Shown here: in pieces, positions 9,972-18,668 of the stretch
Layout: every line of letters starts with the position of its first letter
Position numbering within the stretch: the first letter of the stretch is position 1
From: HKCCE3408 sp038530555
GTDB taxonomy: Bacteria; Pseudomonadota; Alphaproteobacteria; Rhodobacterales; Rhodobacteraceae
Reading direction: 5' to 3'
Assembly: GCA_038530555.1 (NCBI GenBank)
Contig: JBCBCN010000001.1
Location: 682,001 to 746,000 of the forward strand
Length of the DNA stretch: 64,000 nucleotides
The notes under the pieces: generated by a model
Seen by the model: the letters and a program-made list of their open reading frames with translations, nothing else
What the model was told of the DNA's origin: nothing
Database searches by the model: none
Program-made: the position numbers and the translations under genes

Positions 9972-10083
9972 CGGCGGTGCCACACAATTCAAGGATTGTG
10001 ACGCTTTGCAACAATCGCCCAAAGCATGCGCTGATTATCGCTGATCGCCTGCTCTGTAGTCTGTAAAACCCTGTAAATCATAC

Positions 10084-10111
10084 AAAAAGAGCCGGCACAG
10101 GGCCGGCTCTT
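10084..10111 (-). terminator. Rho-independent terminator after ftsZ
   Basis: A perfect 10-bp stem, AAGAGCCGGC (10087-10096) with GCCGGCTCTT (10102-10111), around a 5-nt loop. Read on the minus strand it is followed by a run of T (plus-strand A run 10084-10088). It begins about 20 bp past the ftsZ stop and should end the dcw transcript. Confidence 0.9.
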
Positions 10112-10131
10112 AAAGCTTGATCGTGAAGGCG

Positions 10132-11739
10132 TTAATTCGCCTGTCGGCGCAAAAATGCTGGGATTTCGATGCGCTCTTGCTCGGGATCGACCCCGCCATC
10201 GTCCTCAGTCAGCGGTCCTTGACCCGCCGCTGTAAAGGGCGAGGCTCGGCGCTCGGCTGCAGTGGGCTCATCGCTGCCGCCCGTCATCCGGTTGATCAGG
10301 TTGTTGATGCCAAACCGCGGTTTTGCCGATTCAGCCGTCGCCGGGGCACCCGCCTGGGGCGGCTGCTTTTCAATCGCTGCACGCAGGCGCGCCAGGCTCT
10401 CGGGCGTGCGCTGAACCGGCCCGGGCGCCTGCGGCGCGACATAGGCATCGGCGGTCGGCTGCACAAAGCTGCGCTGTGCCGCAGCGGCGGCTGGGCTGTC
10501 GGGCGCGGCGGGCTCTGGTGCGGGCTGATAGGCCGGGGGCGGCACGTCGTCATATGCGGAAGGGTCATACGCGGACGGTTGTTCGTAAGCTTGGGGCGCT
10601 GGCGTCGGAGCGAACAAGCTCGGCTCGGCCTCATGGGCGGCGTTAGTGGAAACCGGGGCGGCGGGCGCGCTGTCTTCGGCCAAGGGCTGCGCGAAGGCGG
10701 GCTGACCGCCAGCGGCAGCCACCGCTGCAACGGGTTCCGCGTCCATCTGCGGCTGCATGATCAGGGCCTCGGCGGCATCGATCCCGGTTGCCACGACCGA
10801 GACGCGCATCTTGCCTTCCATCGCCGTATCGAGCGTGGAGCCGACGATGATATTGGCCTCCGGGTCCACCTCTTCACGGATCCGGTTGGCCGCCTCATCC
10901 AGTTCGAACAGCGTCAGATCATAACCGCCGGTGATGTTGATCAGGACACCGCGCGCGCCCTTCAGGCTGATCTCATCGAGCAGCGGGTTGGCGATGGCCT
11001 TTTCGGCGGCTTGAACGGCGCGGCTTTCGCCCTCGCTTTCGCCTGTGCCCATCATCGCCTTGCCCATCTCGTTCATAACCGATCGGACATCGGCGAAATC
11101 GAGGTTAATCAGGCCGGGCCGTACCATCAGATCCGTCACGCCTTTGACGCCCTGGTAAAGAACGTCATCGGCCAGGGCGAAGGCCTCGGTGAAGGTGGTC
11201 TTCTCGTTGGCCAGACGGAACAGGTTCTGGTTTGGAATGATGATGAGCGTATCGACGACCTTTTGCAGCGCCTCGATGCCCTCATCGGCCTGGCGCATCC
11301 GCTTGGCACCCTCGAATTGGAACGGCTTGGTCACAACACCCACGGTCAGAACGCCAAGCTCCCGCGCCGCTTGCGCGATGATCGGGGCCGCGCCTGTGCC
11401 GGTGCCGCCGCCCATGCCAGCCGTGATAAAGCACATGTGCGCGCCCGCCAGATGATCGACAATGTCCTCGATGCTTTCCTCCGCCGCCGAGGCGCCCACG
11501 GCGGGACGGGCGCCCGCGCCAAGGCCTTCGGTGACCCGCGCGCCCATCTGGATCCGGCTGGTGGCGCGCGATTGCTGCAGCGCCTGCGCATCGGTGTTGG
11601 CCGTGACGAACTCGCAGCCCTCAAGCTGCTGCTCGATCATGTTATTGACCGCATTGCCCCCGGCCCCGCCGACACCGAACACGGTGATGCGTGGTTTGAG
11701 ATCCGGCTTATCGTCCGCCATGGTGAGATTGAGGGTCAT
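10132..11739 (-). CDS. ftsZ: Cell division protein FtsZ
   Basis: The tubulin-like GTPase that polymerises at mid-cell to form the Z ring. The tubulin signature GGGTGTGAAP is at residues 110-119, and the N-terminal ITVFGVGGAGGNAVNNMI is typical. After the GTPase core (about 320 residues) comes a long Pro/Ala-rich disordered linker and the conserved C-terminal peptide RIEIPAFLRRQAN, which binds FtsA and other anchors. ATG 11739 gives the usual start MTLNLTM; a GTG three codons upstream is also possible. The 535-residue length is typical of alphaproteobacteria with extended linkers. Transcription ends at the terminator at 10084-10111. Confidence 0.97.
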   Translation of the reverse strand: MTLNLTMADDKPDLKPRITVFGVGGAGGNAVNNMIEQQLEGCEFVTANTDAQALQQSRATSRIQMGARVTEGLGAGARPAVGASAAEESIEDIVDHLAGAHMCFITAGMGGGTGTGAAPIIAQAARELGVLTVGVVTKPFQFEGAKRMRQADEGIEALQKVVDTLIIIPNQNLFRLANEKTTFTEAFALADDVLYQGVKGVTDLMVRPGLINLDFADVRSVMNEMGKAMMGTGESEGESRAVQAAEKAIANPLLDEISLKGARGVLINITGGYDLTLFELDEAANRIREEVDPEANIIVGSTLDTAMEGKMRVSVVATGIDAAEALIMQPQMDAEPVAAVAAAGGQPAFAQPLAEDSAPAAPVSTNAAHEAEPSLFAPTPAPQAYEQPSAYDPSAYDDVPPPAYQPAPEPAAPDSPAAAAAQRSFVQPTADAYVAPQAPGPVQRTPESLARLRAAIEKQPPQAGAPATAESAKPRFGINNLINRMTGGSDEPTAAERRASPFTAAGQGPLTEDDGGVDPEQERIEIPAFLRRQAN

Positions 11740-12041
11740 GTGTACCACCGCCTGTTAGGGCCCCTGGACGGGCACGCGCTGCTCCCAGAGCGGATCCCGC
11801 AAAAGCCGTTTACTGTCGAAAGGGCCGCCGGTCTTATCCGCCGGATGGCCGCGATTGCCTCATTTTGCGCGACGATACCGAAAAAGAGCTGTGCCGTCAC
11901 GCGGAAAGTCGTGGATAACCCATATATCTAGATGCCTTTTCCAGCGCTCAGGCGGGATGTTGCCCAAGCGTGGCCATATCGCGGGCGAGCTGCGCGCGAT
12001 GCCTAGATGTTCTGCTTCCCCCGGATGCTTAGCTCAAGGCC
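11740..12041. other. ftsA-ftsZ intergenic region with a DnaA-box-like site
   Basis: This 302-bp gap contains no convincing gene. It should hold an ftsZ promoter. CGTGGATAA (11910-11918) is, on the minus strand, TTATCCACG, one mismatch from the DnaA box; it is about 170 bp before the ftsZ start, next to the AT-rich CATATATCTAG. I see no unambiguous -35/-10 pair. Confidence 0.4.
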
Positions 12042-13376
12042 TCACCAATTGTCGCGAAACCAACGCACCGCGCGTTTCAGTGAGCGGATCGGCGTGCGAT
12101 CGGCCGGGATCTCGAAATCCCACCATTCGTCCTGCGGGTGGGCTGCAAACAGCGCGAGGCCCACACAGGCCGCGAAAGCCGGGCCCGAGGCCGATTGCGG
12201 CAGGCCTTGAATGCGCAGCGGACGGCCTAGGCGCACCTGGTTGCCCAGGATGCGGCTCGCGAGCCCATCGAGGCCGGGCATCTGGCTCGCACCTCCGGTC
12301 AGAACGATCCGCTGGGACGGCAGATGCTCGAACCCGGCCGCGTCAAGCCGCACGCGCACCTCTTCCAGGATCTCCTCGACCCGGGGCCGGATCACACCGA
12401 TCAACTCAGCGCGCGAAATCCGGCGCCGGTCATGGTGCCAATCGCCCGTCTCTCCCACCAACTCAATCATCTCGCGGTCATCCATGCCAGTGGCCACTAC
12501 GCCGCCGAAGCGCGCCTTTAGCCGCTCGGCCTCAGCGCGCGGGATCTGCATCGCCTGGCTGATATCGGCCGTCACGTGCTCACCGCCCATGCGCACGCTG
12601 TCGGCATAGATCATGTGCTTTTTCATAAAGATCGACAGCGATGTCGTGCCGCCGCCCATATCGATACAGGCCGCGCCAAGCTCCTGCTCATCCTCGACCA
12701 GCGCCGACAGCCCCGCCGCGTAGGGCGAGGCGGCAAGACCCGCAACCTCCAGATCGCAGCGCTTGATACAAAAGAGCAGATGCTCCACCGCGTCGGCGCC
12801 CACGGTCAAAAGGTGCATATCGGCGGCCAGGTCATGGCCGATATGACCGCGCGGATCATTCAGCCCCGTGCGGTGGTCGAGCGCGAAATTCACCGGCTGC
12901 GCGTGCAGCACCTCACGTCCCGGCCCGATGTCGGGCATATCGCAGGCCGCCAGAACGCGGGCCACATCCATCTCGGTGACTGCCTCACCGCCGAGCGCCT
13001 CTCGCCCCGCGAGCCCGTAGGAGCGCGGATGGGCACCCGCGAAACTGACGATGACATGATCTACGCGCAGCCCAGCCATCTTTTGGGCGGCTTGGATCGC
13101 TGTGCGGATCGCGCGCTCGGTCTCTTGCATCGCGTAGATCTCGCCAAAGCGCACCCCGCGCGACCGCGTGGTGTTGGCGCCGATTACCCGGAATGCTGCT
13201 TGACCGGCCATCGGGCCGACACCTTCTGAAGGGCGCAGGTCGGGGTTGCCGTCAAAACGCAGAACCAGACAGGAGATCTTGAAGCTGCCGATATCGAGGA
13301 TCGCGATCACGCCGCGTTTCAGCGCCTCTTGCCGACGTTGGCGCATCAGGCGTTGGGATTGGTAAAGCAAGCTCAT
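12042..13376 (-). CDS. ftsA: Cell division protein FtsA
   Basis: An actin-like ATPase that anchors FtsZ to the membrane. The 444-residue product shows the actin-fold phosphate-binding segment AILDIGSFKISCLV (N-terminal), a second one at CIDMGGGTTSLSIFM, and the adenosine motif RIVLTGGASQMPGL. The C-terminal end (SLKRAVRWFRDNW) is an amphipathic membrane-targeting helix as expected. Its ATG overlaps the ftsQ stop by 4 nt (13373-13376), indicating translational coupling. A 302-bp gap separates it from ftsZ. Confidence 0.96.
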   Translation of the reverse strand: MSLLYQSQRLMRQRRQEALKRGVIAILDIGSFKISCLVLRFDGNPDLRPSEGVGPMAGQAAFRVIGANTTRSRGVRFGEIYAMQETERAIRTAIQAAQKMAGLRVDHVIVSFAGAHPRSYGLAGREALGGEAVTEMDVARVLAACDMPDIGPGREVLHAQPVNFALDHRTGLNDPRGHIGHDLAADMHLLTVGADAVEHLLFCIKRCDLEVAGLAASPYAAGLSALVEDEQELGAACIDMGGGTTSLSIFMKKHMIYADSVRMGGEHVTADISQAMQIPRAEAERLKARFGGVVATGMDDREMIELVGETGDWHHDRRRISRAELIGVIRPRVEEILEEVRVRLDAAGFEHLPSQRIVLTGGASQMPGLDGLASRILGNQVRLGRPLRIQGLPQSASGPAFAACVGLALFAAHPQDEWWDFEIPADRTPIRSLKRAVRWFRDNW

Positions 13377-14287
13377 CCCTCGGTATCCTCCTGAGAAATC
13401 ACGCCCTGGCGGGCCGCACGCAGAGCCTCGATCGCGGGTTGGCTCAGGCGCAGAACCGGCCGATCAGGCAGGCGCATATCAACGGCCACGACATCGCGCT
13501 CAAAAAGGCGCTCGGCCTGGGCGCGGCGCATTACCCGGGCAAGCGCTGCAGGCGCGCCCGTTTCGGGCAATAGGATGCGCCGCTCACCGCTCAGCACGAG
13601 GTCCCAGCGCCGCTCCCCCACGCGCACCAGGCCCAAAAGATCTTGGCCCAAGGGCGCGGCAATCGCGAAAAGGCGCGCGGCCTCGTCGATGGCCAGATGG
13701 ACGCCCTCGCCCGCCACTTGCGGCAAGGGCGGCGTTTCCGGCCGGTCGGAGAGCGCGGCCACGAAGACACCGCCTGCATCGATCAGAACCGGCCCGCCCC
13801 GTGTCATCCAAACGAAGCTTGGCTGACGTTCCACGATATCGACGGCCAGAAATCCACCGCGCTCCACCCTGAGCTCGGCTGTGGCGACAGCAGGCAGGCC
13901 CTCGATCCGCGCGCGCAGGTCTTCCAGCGGCAGATCGAAGGAGCTGATCGGGAGGTCTATACCCAGGACAACGCGGATCTCCTGGGCCAAATCGGCGCTG
14001 GCGCCTTCGATCCCGATAAGCGTGACCTGGAATTCGGGCCGCGCCTCGATGTCGTGGCGCAGCGAGGTGATCTGATCGCTGATCAGGCGCCGTGTTTCAG
14101 GCTGCGCCAGCCAAAGACCCGCGCTGCCTAGCACGAAAAGGGTCGGCAGCCACAGCTTGCAAAAGCGCCGCAGGCGAGGTTTGAGCCAGAGCCGTTCGGC
14201 CCGGTATGCCAGCCGGGAGGGTGCGGGATCTCGGCGCAAACGGACAGGAGCCGGTTTGCTGGTTCGGTCTCCGCTTAACGGTCGCAT
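13373..14287 (-). CDS. ftsQ: Cell division protein FtsQ
   Basis: A bitopic inner-membrane protein of the divisome that binds FtsB/FtsL. ATG 14287 gives 304 residues: a basic cytoplasmic tail, one membrane segment (about residues 45-62, LWLPTLFVLGSAGLWL), then the periplasmic POTRA domain (FQVTLIGIEGAS onward) and the FtsQ beta domain. A much longer frame reaching 14467 is shadow of ddl. The start lies inside ddl (13-nt overlap), so ftsQ is translated in coupling with ddl; its stop overlaps the ftsA start. Confidence 0.95.
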   Translation of the reverse strand: MRPLSGDRTSKPAPVRLRRDPAPSRLAYRAERLWLKPRLRRFCKLWLPTLFVLGSAGLWLAQPETRRLISDQITSLRHDIEARPEFQVTLIGIEGASADLAQEIRVVLGIDLPISSFDLPLEDLRARIEGLPAVATAELRVERGGFLAVDIVERQPSFVWMTRGGPVLIDAGGVFVAALSDRPETPPLPQVAGEGVHLAIDEAARLFAIAAPLGQDLLGLVRVGERRWDLVLSGERRILLPETGAPAALARVMRRAQAERLFERDVVAVDMRLPDRPVLRLSQPAIEALRAARQGVISQEDTEG

Positions 14288-15201
14288 GAGGCATCCTCCA
14301 CCAGCCAAGCGCAGAGCGCACCGAAACTCATCCCCGCCGCCTCGGCCTGTTCCGGGGTCAGAGAGGTGGGTGTCATGCCGGGCTGCGTATTGGTTTCCAG
14401 GATCACCAGTCCATCCGGGCCCCGCGCCTCGTCCCAGCGGAAATCGCTGCGGCTCACCCCGCGACACCCCAGGACCTCATGCGCCGTGAGAGCCATCCGC
14501 TGGCAGGCCTCGAAGATTTCCTCGGGCACTCGGGCAGGCACGTCATGGCGAGAGCCGCCTTGGACGTATTTGGCGTGATAATCGTACCAGCCATCGGTCA
14601 GAATTTCCGTGACGGTCAGCGCGCGGCCGTCCATGACGCTTACGGTCAGCTCGCGGCCCGAGACATAGGCCTCGACCATCAACGCTTCGGCCAGATCCTC
14701 GGCCAGTTTCGGCGGGCCATTGGCGCCGTCGCGCACGATATAGACCCCGACCGAGGAGCCCTCGGCATTCGGCTTGACGACATAGGGCGGCGGCAAAACG
14801 TGATCGGCCTCGATCTCGGCCCGGGCGGCGATCTTATGTGCGGCCACCGGCAGGCCTGCCTGGGCGAAAGCCACTTTGGCGCGCGCCTTGTCCATCGCCA
14901 GCGCCGAGGCCAGCACGCCCGAATGGGTATAGGGCAGGCGCAGCCATTCGAACATGCCCTGGACACACCCATCTTCGCCCCAACGCCCGTGCAGCGCGTT
15001 AAAGACGACATCGGGCGCCGCCGCCTTGAGCTGCGCCACCAGGTCCGGCCCGGCATCCATCTCGATCACGTCAAAGCCCTCGCCCCGCAGCGCCGTTGCG
15101 CATTCGCGGCCTGTCGACAGGGAGACCTCCCGCTCAGCGGAGGGGCCGCCCATCAGGACCGCAATCTTTCGGGGGGAAGTCCTGCTCGAACTTGCCACCA
15201 C
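14275..15201 (-). CDS. ddl: D-alanine--D-alanine ligase
   Basis: An ATP-grasp enzyme that makes the D-Ala-D-Ala dipeptide for MurF. The 308 residues match the DdlB type. Recognisable segments are VLMGGPSAEREVSL near the N-terminus, the Mg-ATP loop region VVKPNAEGSSVGVYIV, and the C-terminal ETNTQPGMTPTSLTPEQA. It lies between murB (92 bp upstream) and ftsQ (13-nt overlap), the standard dcw position. Confidence 0.96.
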   Translation of the reverse strand: MVASSSRTSPRKIAVLMGGPSAEREVSLSTGRECATALRGEGFDVIEMDAGPDLVAQLKAAAPDVVFNALHGRWGEDGCVQGMFEWLRLPYTHSGVLASALAMDKARAKVAFAQAGLPVAAHKIAARAEIEADHVLPPPYVVKPNAEGSSVGVYIVRDGANGPPKLAEDLAEALMVEAYVSGRELTVSVMDGRALTVTEILTDGWYDYHAKYVQGGSRHDVPARVPEEIFEACQRMALTAHEVLGCRGVSRSDFRWDEARGPDGLVILETNTQPGMTPTSLTPEQAEAAGMSFGALCAWLVEDASCDR

Positions 15202-15293
15202 AATCTGCCTCTTGCCGCGGGCTTATGCGCCCTTTGTCGGCCTCGTCTCACATACCGCCGGCAGGTGCCGGAGGCATCAAACGCATCTGGCCC

Positions 15294-16208
15294 TCAGGGC
15301 TCTCCGACGCGCATGATTTCCCATTCTAGCTCTATTCCGCTGTGTTGATAAACCCTTTTTCGCACCTCCTCGCCCAGACCTTCGAGGTCCGCGGCGCTGG
15401 CCGTGCCGGTGTTAATGAGAAAGTTAGTATGCATCGGCGAGATCTGTGCCCCGCCGCGGGTGGCGCCCCTCAGACCCGCATCGTCGATGACCTTCCAGGC
15501 CTTGAGATCGTGGCTGTCATCGGCCCGGCCCGTCGAAGAAAACCCGGCCGGGTTGCGAAAGGTGGAGCCTGCCGAGCGCTCCTTGCTGGGTTGGCTGGCG
15601 TCGCGTTTGGCCATCTGTTCGGCCATCGTCGCGTTAAGCGTGTCGGGATCGCCGCGCGGCGCCTCGAATGTCACTTCAGTGATCACCGCACCCTCGGGCA
15701 AGTCGGTTTGACGGTACTGAAAATCGACGCGGTCGAGCGTGGCCACGCTGCCGTCCCGCAGCACCGCTTTTGCAGAGGCGAAGCGGTCGGCGACATAGGT
15801 GCCGTAGCAGCCCGCATTCATCTTGAGCGCGCCGCCGATGGCGCCGGGGATCGTCCTGAGAAAGGTTAGATCGAGGCCCTGATCGGCGGCTTTCTTGGCC
15901 AGCATCGCGTCACTAACCGCCGCACCCGCCGTGACCTGGGCGCCGTCGAAAGTGATGTCGCGGAAGGCCCGGCCCAGCTTGATGACCACGGCCCGGATCC
16001 CGCCATCTCGGACGATGAGGTTGGAGCCCACGCCGAGCGGGAAGACGGGGATGGCGGGATCAAGTGCGCCTAGAAAGCCGCTCAGATCGGTCTCATCGGC
16101 CGGCTCAAAAAGCACATCCGCAGGCCCACCCACGCGCAGCCAAGTGAGCGGCGCGAGCGGCTTATCGTGGGTCAGCTTGCCCCGGACTGGCGGAAGGGTG
16201 AGGGTCAT
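15294..16208 (-). CDS. murB: UDP-N-acetylenolpyruvoylglucosamine reductase
   Basis: An FAD enzyme that reduces UDP-GlcNAc-enolpyruvate to UDP-MurNAc with NADPH. ATG 16208 (MTLTLPPVRGKL) gives 304 residues; the frame remains open upstream but that part has no family resemblance. FAD-binding segments are TWLRVGGPADVLFEP and FPLGVGSNLIVRDGG; the catalytic-serine region is RSAGSTFRNP, followed by KVIDDAGLRGATRGGAQIS. The gene is preceded by 289 bp with no gene, then the alanine-rich passenger gene, so it may have its own promoter. Confidence 0.95.
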   Translation of the reverse strand: MTLTLPPVRGKLTHDKPLAPLTWLRVGGPADVLFEPADETDLSGFLGALDPAIPVFPLGVGSNLIVRDGGIRAVVIKLGRAFRDITFDGAQVTAGAAVSDAMLAKKAADQGLDLTFLRTIPGAIGGALKMNAGCYGTYVADRFASAKAVLRDGSVATLDRVDFQYRQTDLPEGAVITEVTFEAPRGDPDTLNATMAEQMAKRDASQPSKERSAGSTFRNPAGFSSTGRADDSHDLKAWKVIDDAGLRGATRGGAQISPMHTNFLINTGTASAADLEGLGEEVRKRVYQHSGIELEWEIMRVGEP

Positions 16209-16497
16209 GGGTGCTTTGTGCGGTTTGGTTGCGGGTGAGATAGCTTGGGGGAGCCCGGGCGAAAAGCCCTTTGGCGGTGTGGTGGGTTTTAAGGACGCGG
16301 CAAAGGTTGCTTCGAGCCCGCGCCAGCGTGGAGTCAAGCCGCAGGCGCCACGCATCGCCGGGCCCACCCGAGGGTCCGGCGATTTGGTCACGCGAGCGCG
16401 TCGGTCATAGGGACGGCGGGACCTCGGAGATAAAGCGCCCTGAACTTAAGGAGGATCGCCGACCCTGGGCCCGCCGACGCGCGGCTTAGATCTTAAT

Positions 16498-18171
16498 CTA
16501 CGCAGAACCTTCGCCGATCTTCTCGATCACTTCCATGATCCGCTTGCCCCAACCGCCAAGCTTGATCGCCCGTTTCTCGATTTGCGTGGCCTTGTTCATA
16601 ACTTCATCGGCCTTTCTTACCTTGCCGTTGAAGGTCGGGCGCATCTCGTTGGCCTGCTGGAGGTAAAGCGCCCCTGACGCCATCACCTTCGCCATGGCAA
16701 AATTAATCTCCCTCTGAAGGCTGCTGACTTGCTGCGGTGACTGAGCAATTGATAATTCCCGGATCAGACGGTCGAGATCGTCGAGAAGCAGGTCGAGCGA
16801 GTCCGCGTCCTTCGCGATTAGGGCAGGAAGTTCTCCATCAACCCCGCTGCGCATGGCAGACAACATGTCTCGAAGCTCATTCAGCACCTCCGACGGATCG
16901 GCGTCCGCCTCCAGCTCCACATCGCGCAGGGCGGAAAAGCGCGAGAGCGTTGAGGCAAAGTGCTTGCGCAGCATGTCCGTGAGCTTTGCGAGTATGTCGT
17001 CGAGCGGCTCACAAAGGTGGGCGAGTTCTGTGCGTAGGCTTTCGCGGCGCGAGAGATTTTCCAGACTGCGCCGAAGCTCAACGATTTCTCCAACCAAGAG
17101 CTTTCCGACCTGTCCAGCTTGCTCAAACTCTTGGGCGATATCTTCAAGGTAGGCGCGAAGTGTACCGGCGCCCTGCATCGACGTGCCTTCGTATTGGAGG
17201 GAGCGTTTGAGCCGATCGAGCGCCTTTTGGAAGGAAGCGGCGTCTTTCAGCAGGGCTTCTAGGTGTTCCGGGTCTTTAAGCTCGCGCCAATCCTCTTCGA
17301 ACGGGACGGCGAGCATCATCCGCTCAACCGTGTCGTACTCGAATTGGAAGATCGCAGCGCGTAAAAGGTCCACACTGGGCGTGGCTTGGCTCTGCTTCCA
17401 AGCCTCGTAAATCTCCATCACGCGGCGGTTTAGCTCGACCGGATTGTTGACCCAGAGGTCTTCGGGAAGCTCGACGATGTCTTTCAAAAGGCTCGCGGGG
17501 AACGGATCTCCGGCGAGATGGGCTTCGTACCAGTCGATCCAGAAGGTCCAATCGCCGTGGGTTTCGACGGTTGCGCCATCCGTCGAGGCCTGGCCGCCAA
17601 TTCGTGGCATTCGCAATTTCACCGCTTCCCAGTAAAAGGCAAAGGGATCATCGAAGTTTGGCCAAAGCGTAAGCCCTTGCAAATTACCTTTGTAAACAAC
17701 GCGGCGCGCGTCCTCTTGGATGACTGGCCATAGGTCAAAATTAGAGGCGCGGGCGGCTGCGGCGGCTGCGGATGCGGCGGAGGCGGCACGAGGTGTGGAG
17801 GCATTAAGAGTGGCGGCGGCGCGGGCGGCGGCGCGGGCGGCGAAGGTGGCGGCAAAGTTAGCGGCGTTGGCGTTGGCAGCGTTGGTGGCGTCGGTAGCAG
17901 CTTCAGAAGAGACGGCAGCGAAAGTGGCAATCTCTGAGGCCTGATACATCGTTGATGCCTCTGAAACAGCGGCGCACCACAAAGTCGGGAGGGCTGTCAA
18001 TTTGACACTTTGGCTCCAAAAAGTGTCATTCGCCGAAGCTATCGGCAGCACTCGTAGGCCCGCGCGGCTGGCGATGTAGACCGCTGCTATCCTACGTAGA
18101 TTGCCAGGTAACGTATCGAGCCAAGCCTCCAAGCTCGCCTGATCCACAATCTCCTCAACCTCAACATCCAT
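16498..18171 (-). CDS. Alanine-rich protein of unknown function (WIDWYE-type), dcw passenger
   Basis: I do not recognise a function. The 557-residue product has three parts: an N-terminal segment SLEAWLDTLPGNLRRIAAVY ... SRAGLRVLPIA; an Ala-rich low-complexity stretch (about residues 75-145); and a core with LTLWPNFDDP and DWTFWIDWYEAHLAGDPFP near residues 160-225. From memory this N-terminus/Ala-rich/'DWxxWxDWYExxLxG' layout recurs in uncharacterised alphaproteobacterial proteins with variable C-termini. The remaining 300 residues are mostly predicted helix or coiled coil. No signal peptide or membrane segment is seen. It starts 9 bp after the DUF2484 gene, so it is probably cotranscribed. 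By eye it is less GC-rich than its neighbours, suggesting acquisition. Confidence 0.8.
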   Translation of the reverse strand: MDVEVEEIVDQASLEAWLDTLPGNLRRIAAVYIASRAGLRVLPIASANDTFWSQSVKLTALPTLWCAAVSEASTMYQASEIATFAAVSSEAATDATNAANANAANFAATFAARAAARAAATLNASTPRAASAASAAAAAARASNFDLWPVIQEDARRVVYKGNLQGLTLWPNFDDPFAFYWEAVKLRMPRIGGQASTDGATVETHGDWTFWIDWYEAHLAGDPFPASLLKDIVELPEDLWVNNPVELNRRVMEIYEAWKQSQATPSVDLLRAAIFQFEYDTVERMMLAVPFEEDWRELKDPEHLEALLKDAASFQKALDRLKRSLQYEGTSMQGAGTLRAYLEDIAQEFEQAGQVGKLLVGEIVELRRSLENLSRRESLRTELAHLCEPLDDILAKLTDMLRKHFASTLSRFSALRDVELEADADPSEVLNELRDMLSAMRSGVDGELPALIAKDADSLDLLLDDLDRLIRELSIAQSPQQVSSLQREINFAMAKVMASGALYLQQANEMRPTFNGKVRKADEVMNKATQIEKRAIKLGGWGKRIMEVIEKIGEGSA

Positions 18172-18180
18172 CCCTCACCC

Positions 18181-18417
18181 CTACCCCGAGCGCAGCCAGC
18201 GCCAAAGGTAAAAGACGGGCCAGCGCAGGATCGAGGCGCAGGCCAGCAGGATGCCCAGGCCCCACCACGGGCCCATTTGGTAAGTCACGAACCCCACCAT
18301 CGGGATGCCCAGCGCGATCAGGATCCAGGCCGCGGGCCAGTGAAAGCGCCTCGGGCCCAGCGCCACGCAGGTTGCCAGGATGATCCAGGCGCAGGACAGG
18401 AGCAGCGAGAGCGGCAT
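18181..18417 (-). CDS. DUF2484-type small membrane protein (second copy)
   Basis: A 78-residue protein that is almost entirely hydrophobic, with two or three membrane segments (SLLLSCAWIILATCVAL, AAWILIALGIPMVGFVTY, WGLGILLACASIL) and the C-terminal signature LRWPVFYLWRWLR. It is a paralogue of the gene just upstream (shared LSL-LACxWxLAA, P-F-Y/RRPLYF end). DUF2484 genes sit between murC and murB in Rhodobacterales; the role is unknown. The ATG at 18417 overlaps the previous stop by one base (TGATG), so translation is coupled. Confidence 0.8.
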   Translation of the reverse strand: MPLSLLLSCAWIILATCVALGPRRFHWPAAWILIALGIPMVGFVTYQMGPWWGLGILLACASILRWPVFYLWRWLRSG

Positions 18418-18668
18418 CAGACTCCTCCCCTGAGCCGCGCGATCAGATGGCGCGCCATGAAATAGAGTGGGCGGCGGTACATCGAGACCACGGCGAAAAG
18501 CACTGCCAGGACGATGAGCCAGCCGTGCTGGCGCCCGACAAATACCAATAGCGGCACCGCCAGGACCAACAGCGTGAGCCCCGGCGCGTATTGCAGGCGC
18601 ATGGGTAGAAACGCGACCACAGCGGCGGCCAGAACCCAGAGGCAGGCGAGGATCAGCGACAGGCTCAT
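18417..18668 (-). CDS. DUF2484-type small membrane protein (first copy)
   Basis: An 83-residue inner-membrane protein with three hydrophobic stretches (SLILACLWVLAAAVVAFL, GLTLLVLAVPLLVFVG, LIVLAVLFAVVSMY) and the basic end RRPLYFMARHLIARLRGG. It belongs with the DUF2484 proteins that accompany murB/murC in Rhodobacterales. Its ATG overlaps the stop of the upstream membrane gene by 4 nt (18665-18668), and its stop shares a base with the next start, forming a tightly coupled chain. Confidence 0.82.
   Translation of the reverse strand: MSLSLILACLWVLAAAVVAFLPMRLQYAPGLTLLVLAVPLLVFVGRQHGWLIVLAVLFAVVSMYRRPLYFMARHLIARLRGGV

Noticed and set aside
10117..11931. 604-codon plus-strand open frame covering ftsZ
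   Set aside because: It is a shadow of the GC-rich ftsZ gene on the other strand, with His/Arg/Gly-rich composition and no recognisable domain. The same applies to long frames opposite pepP, murG, murD and murE.
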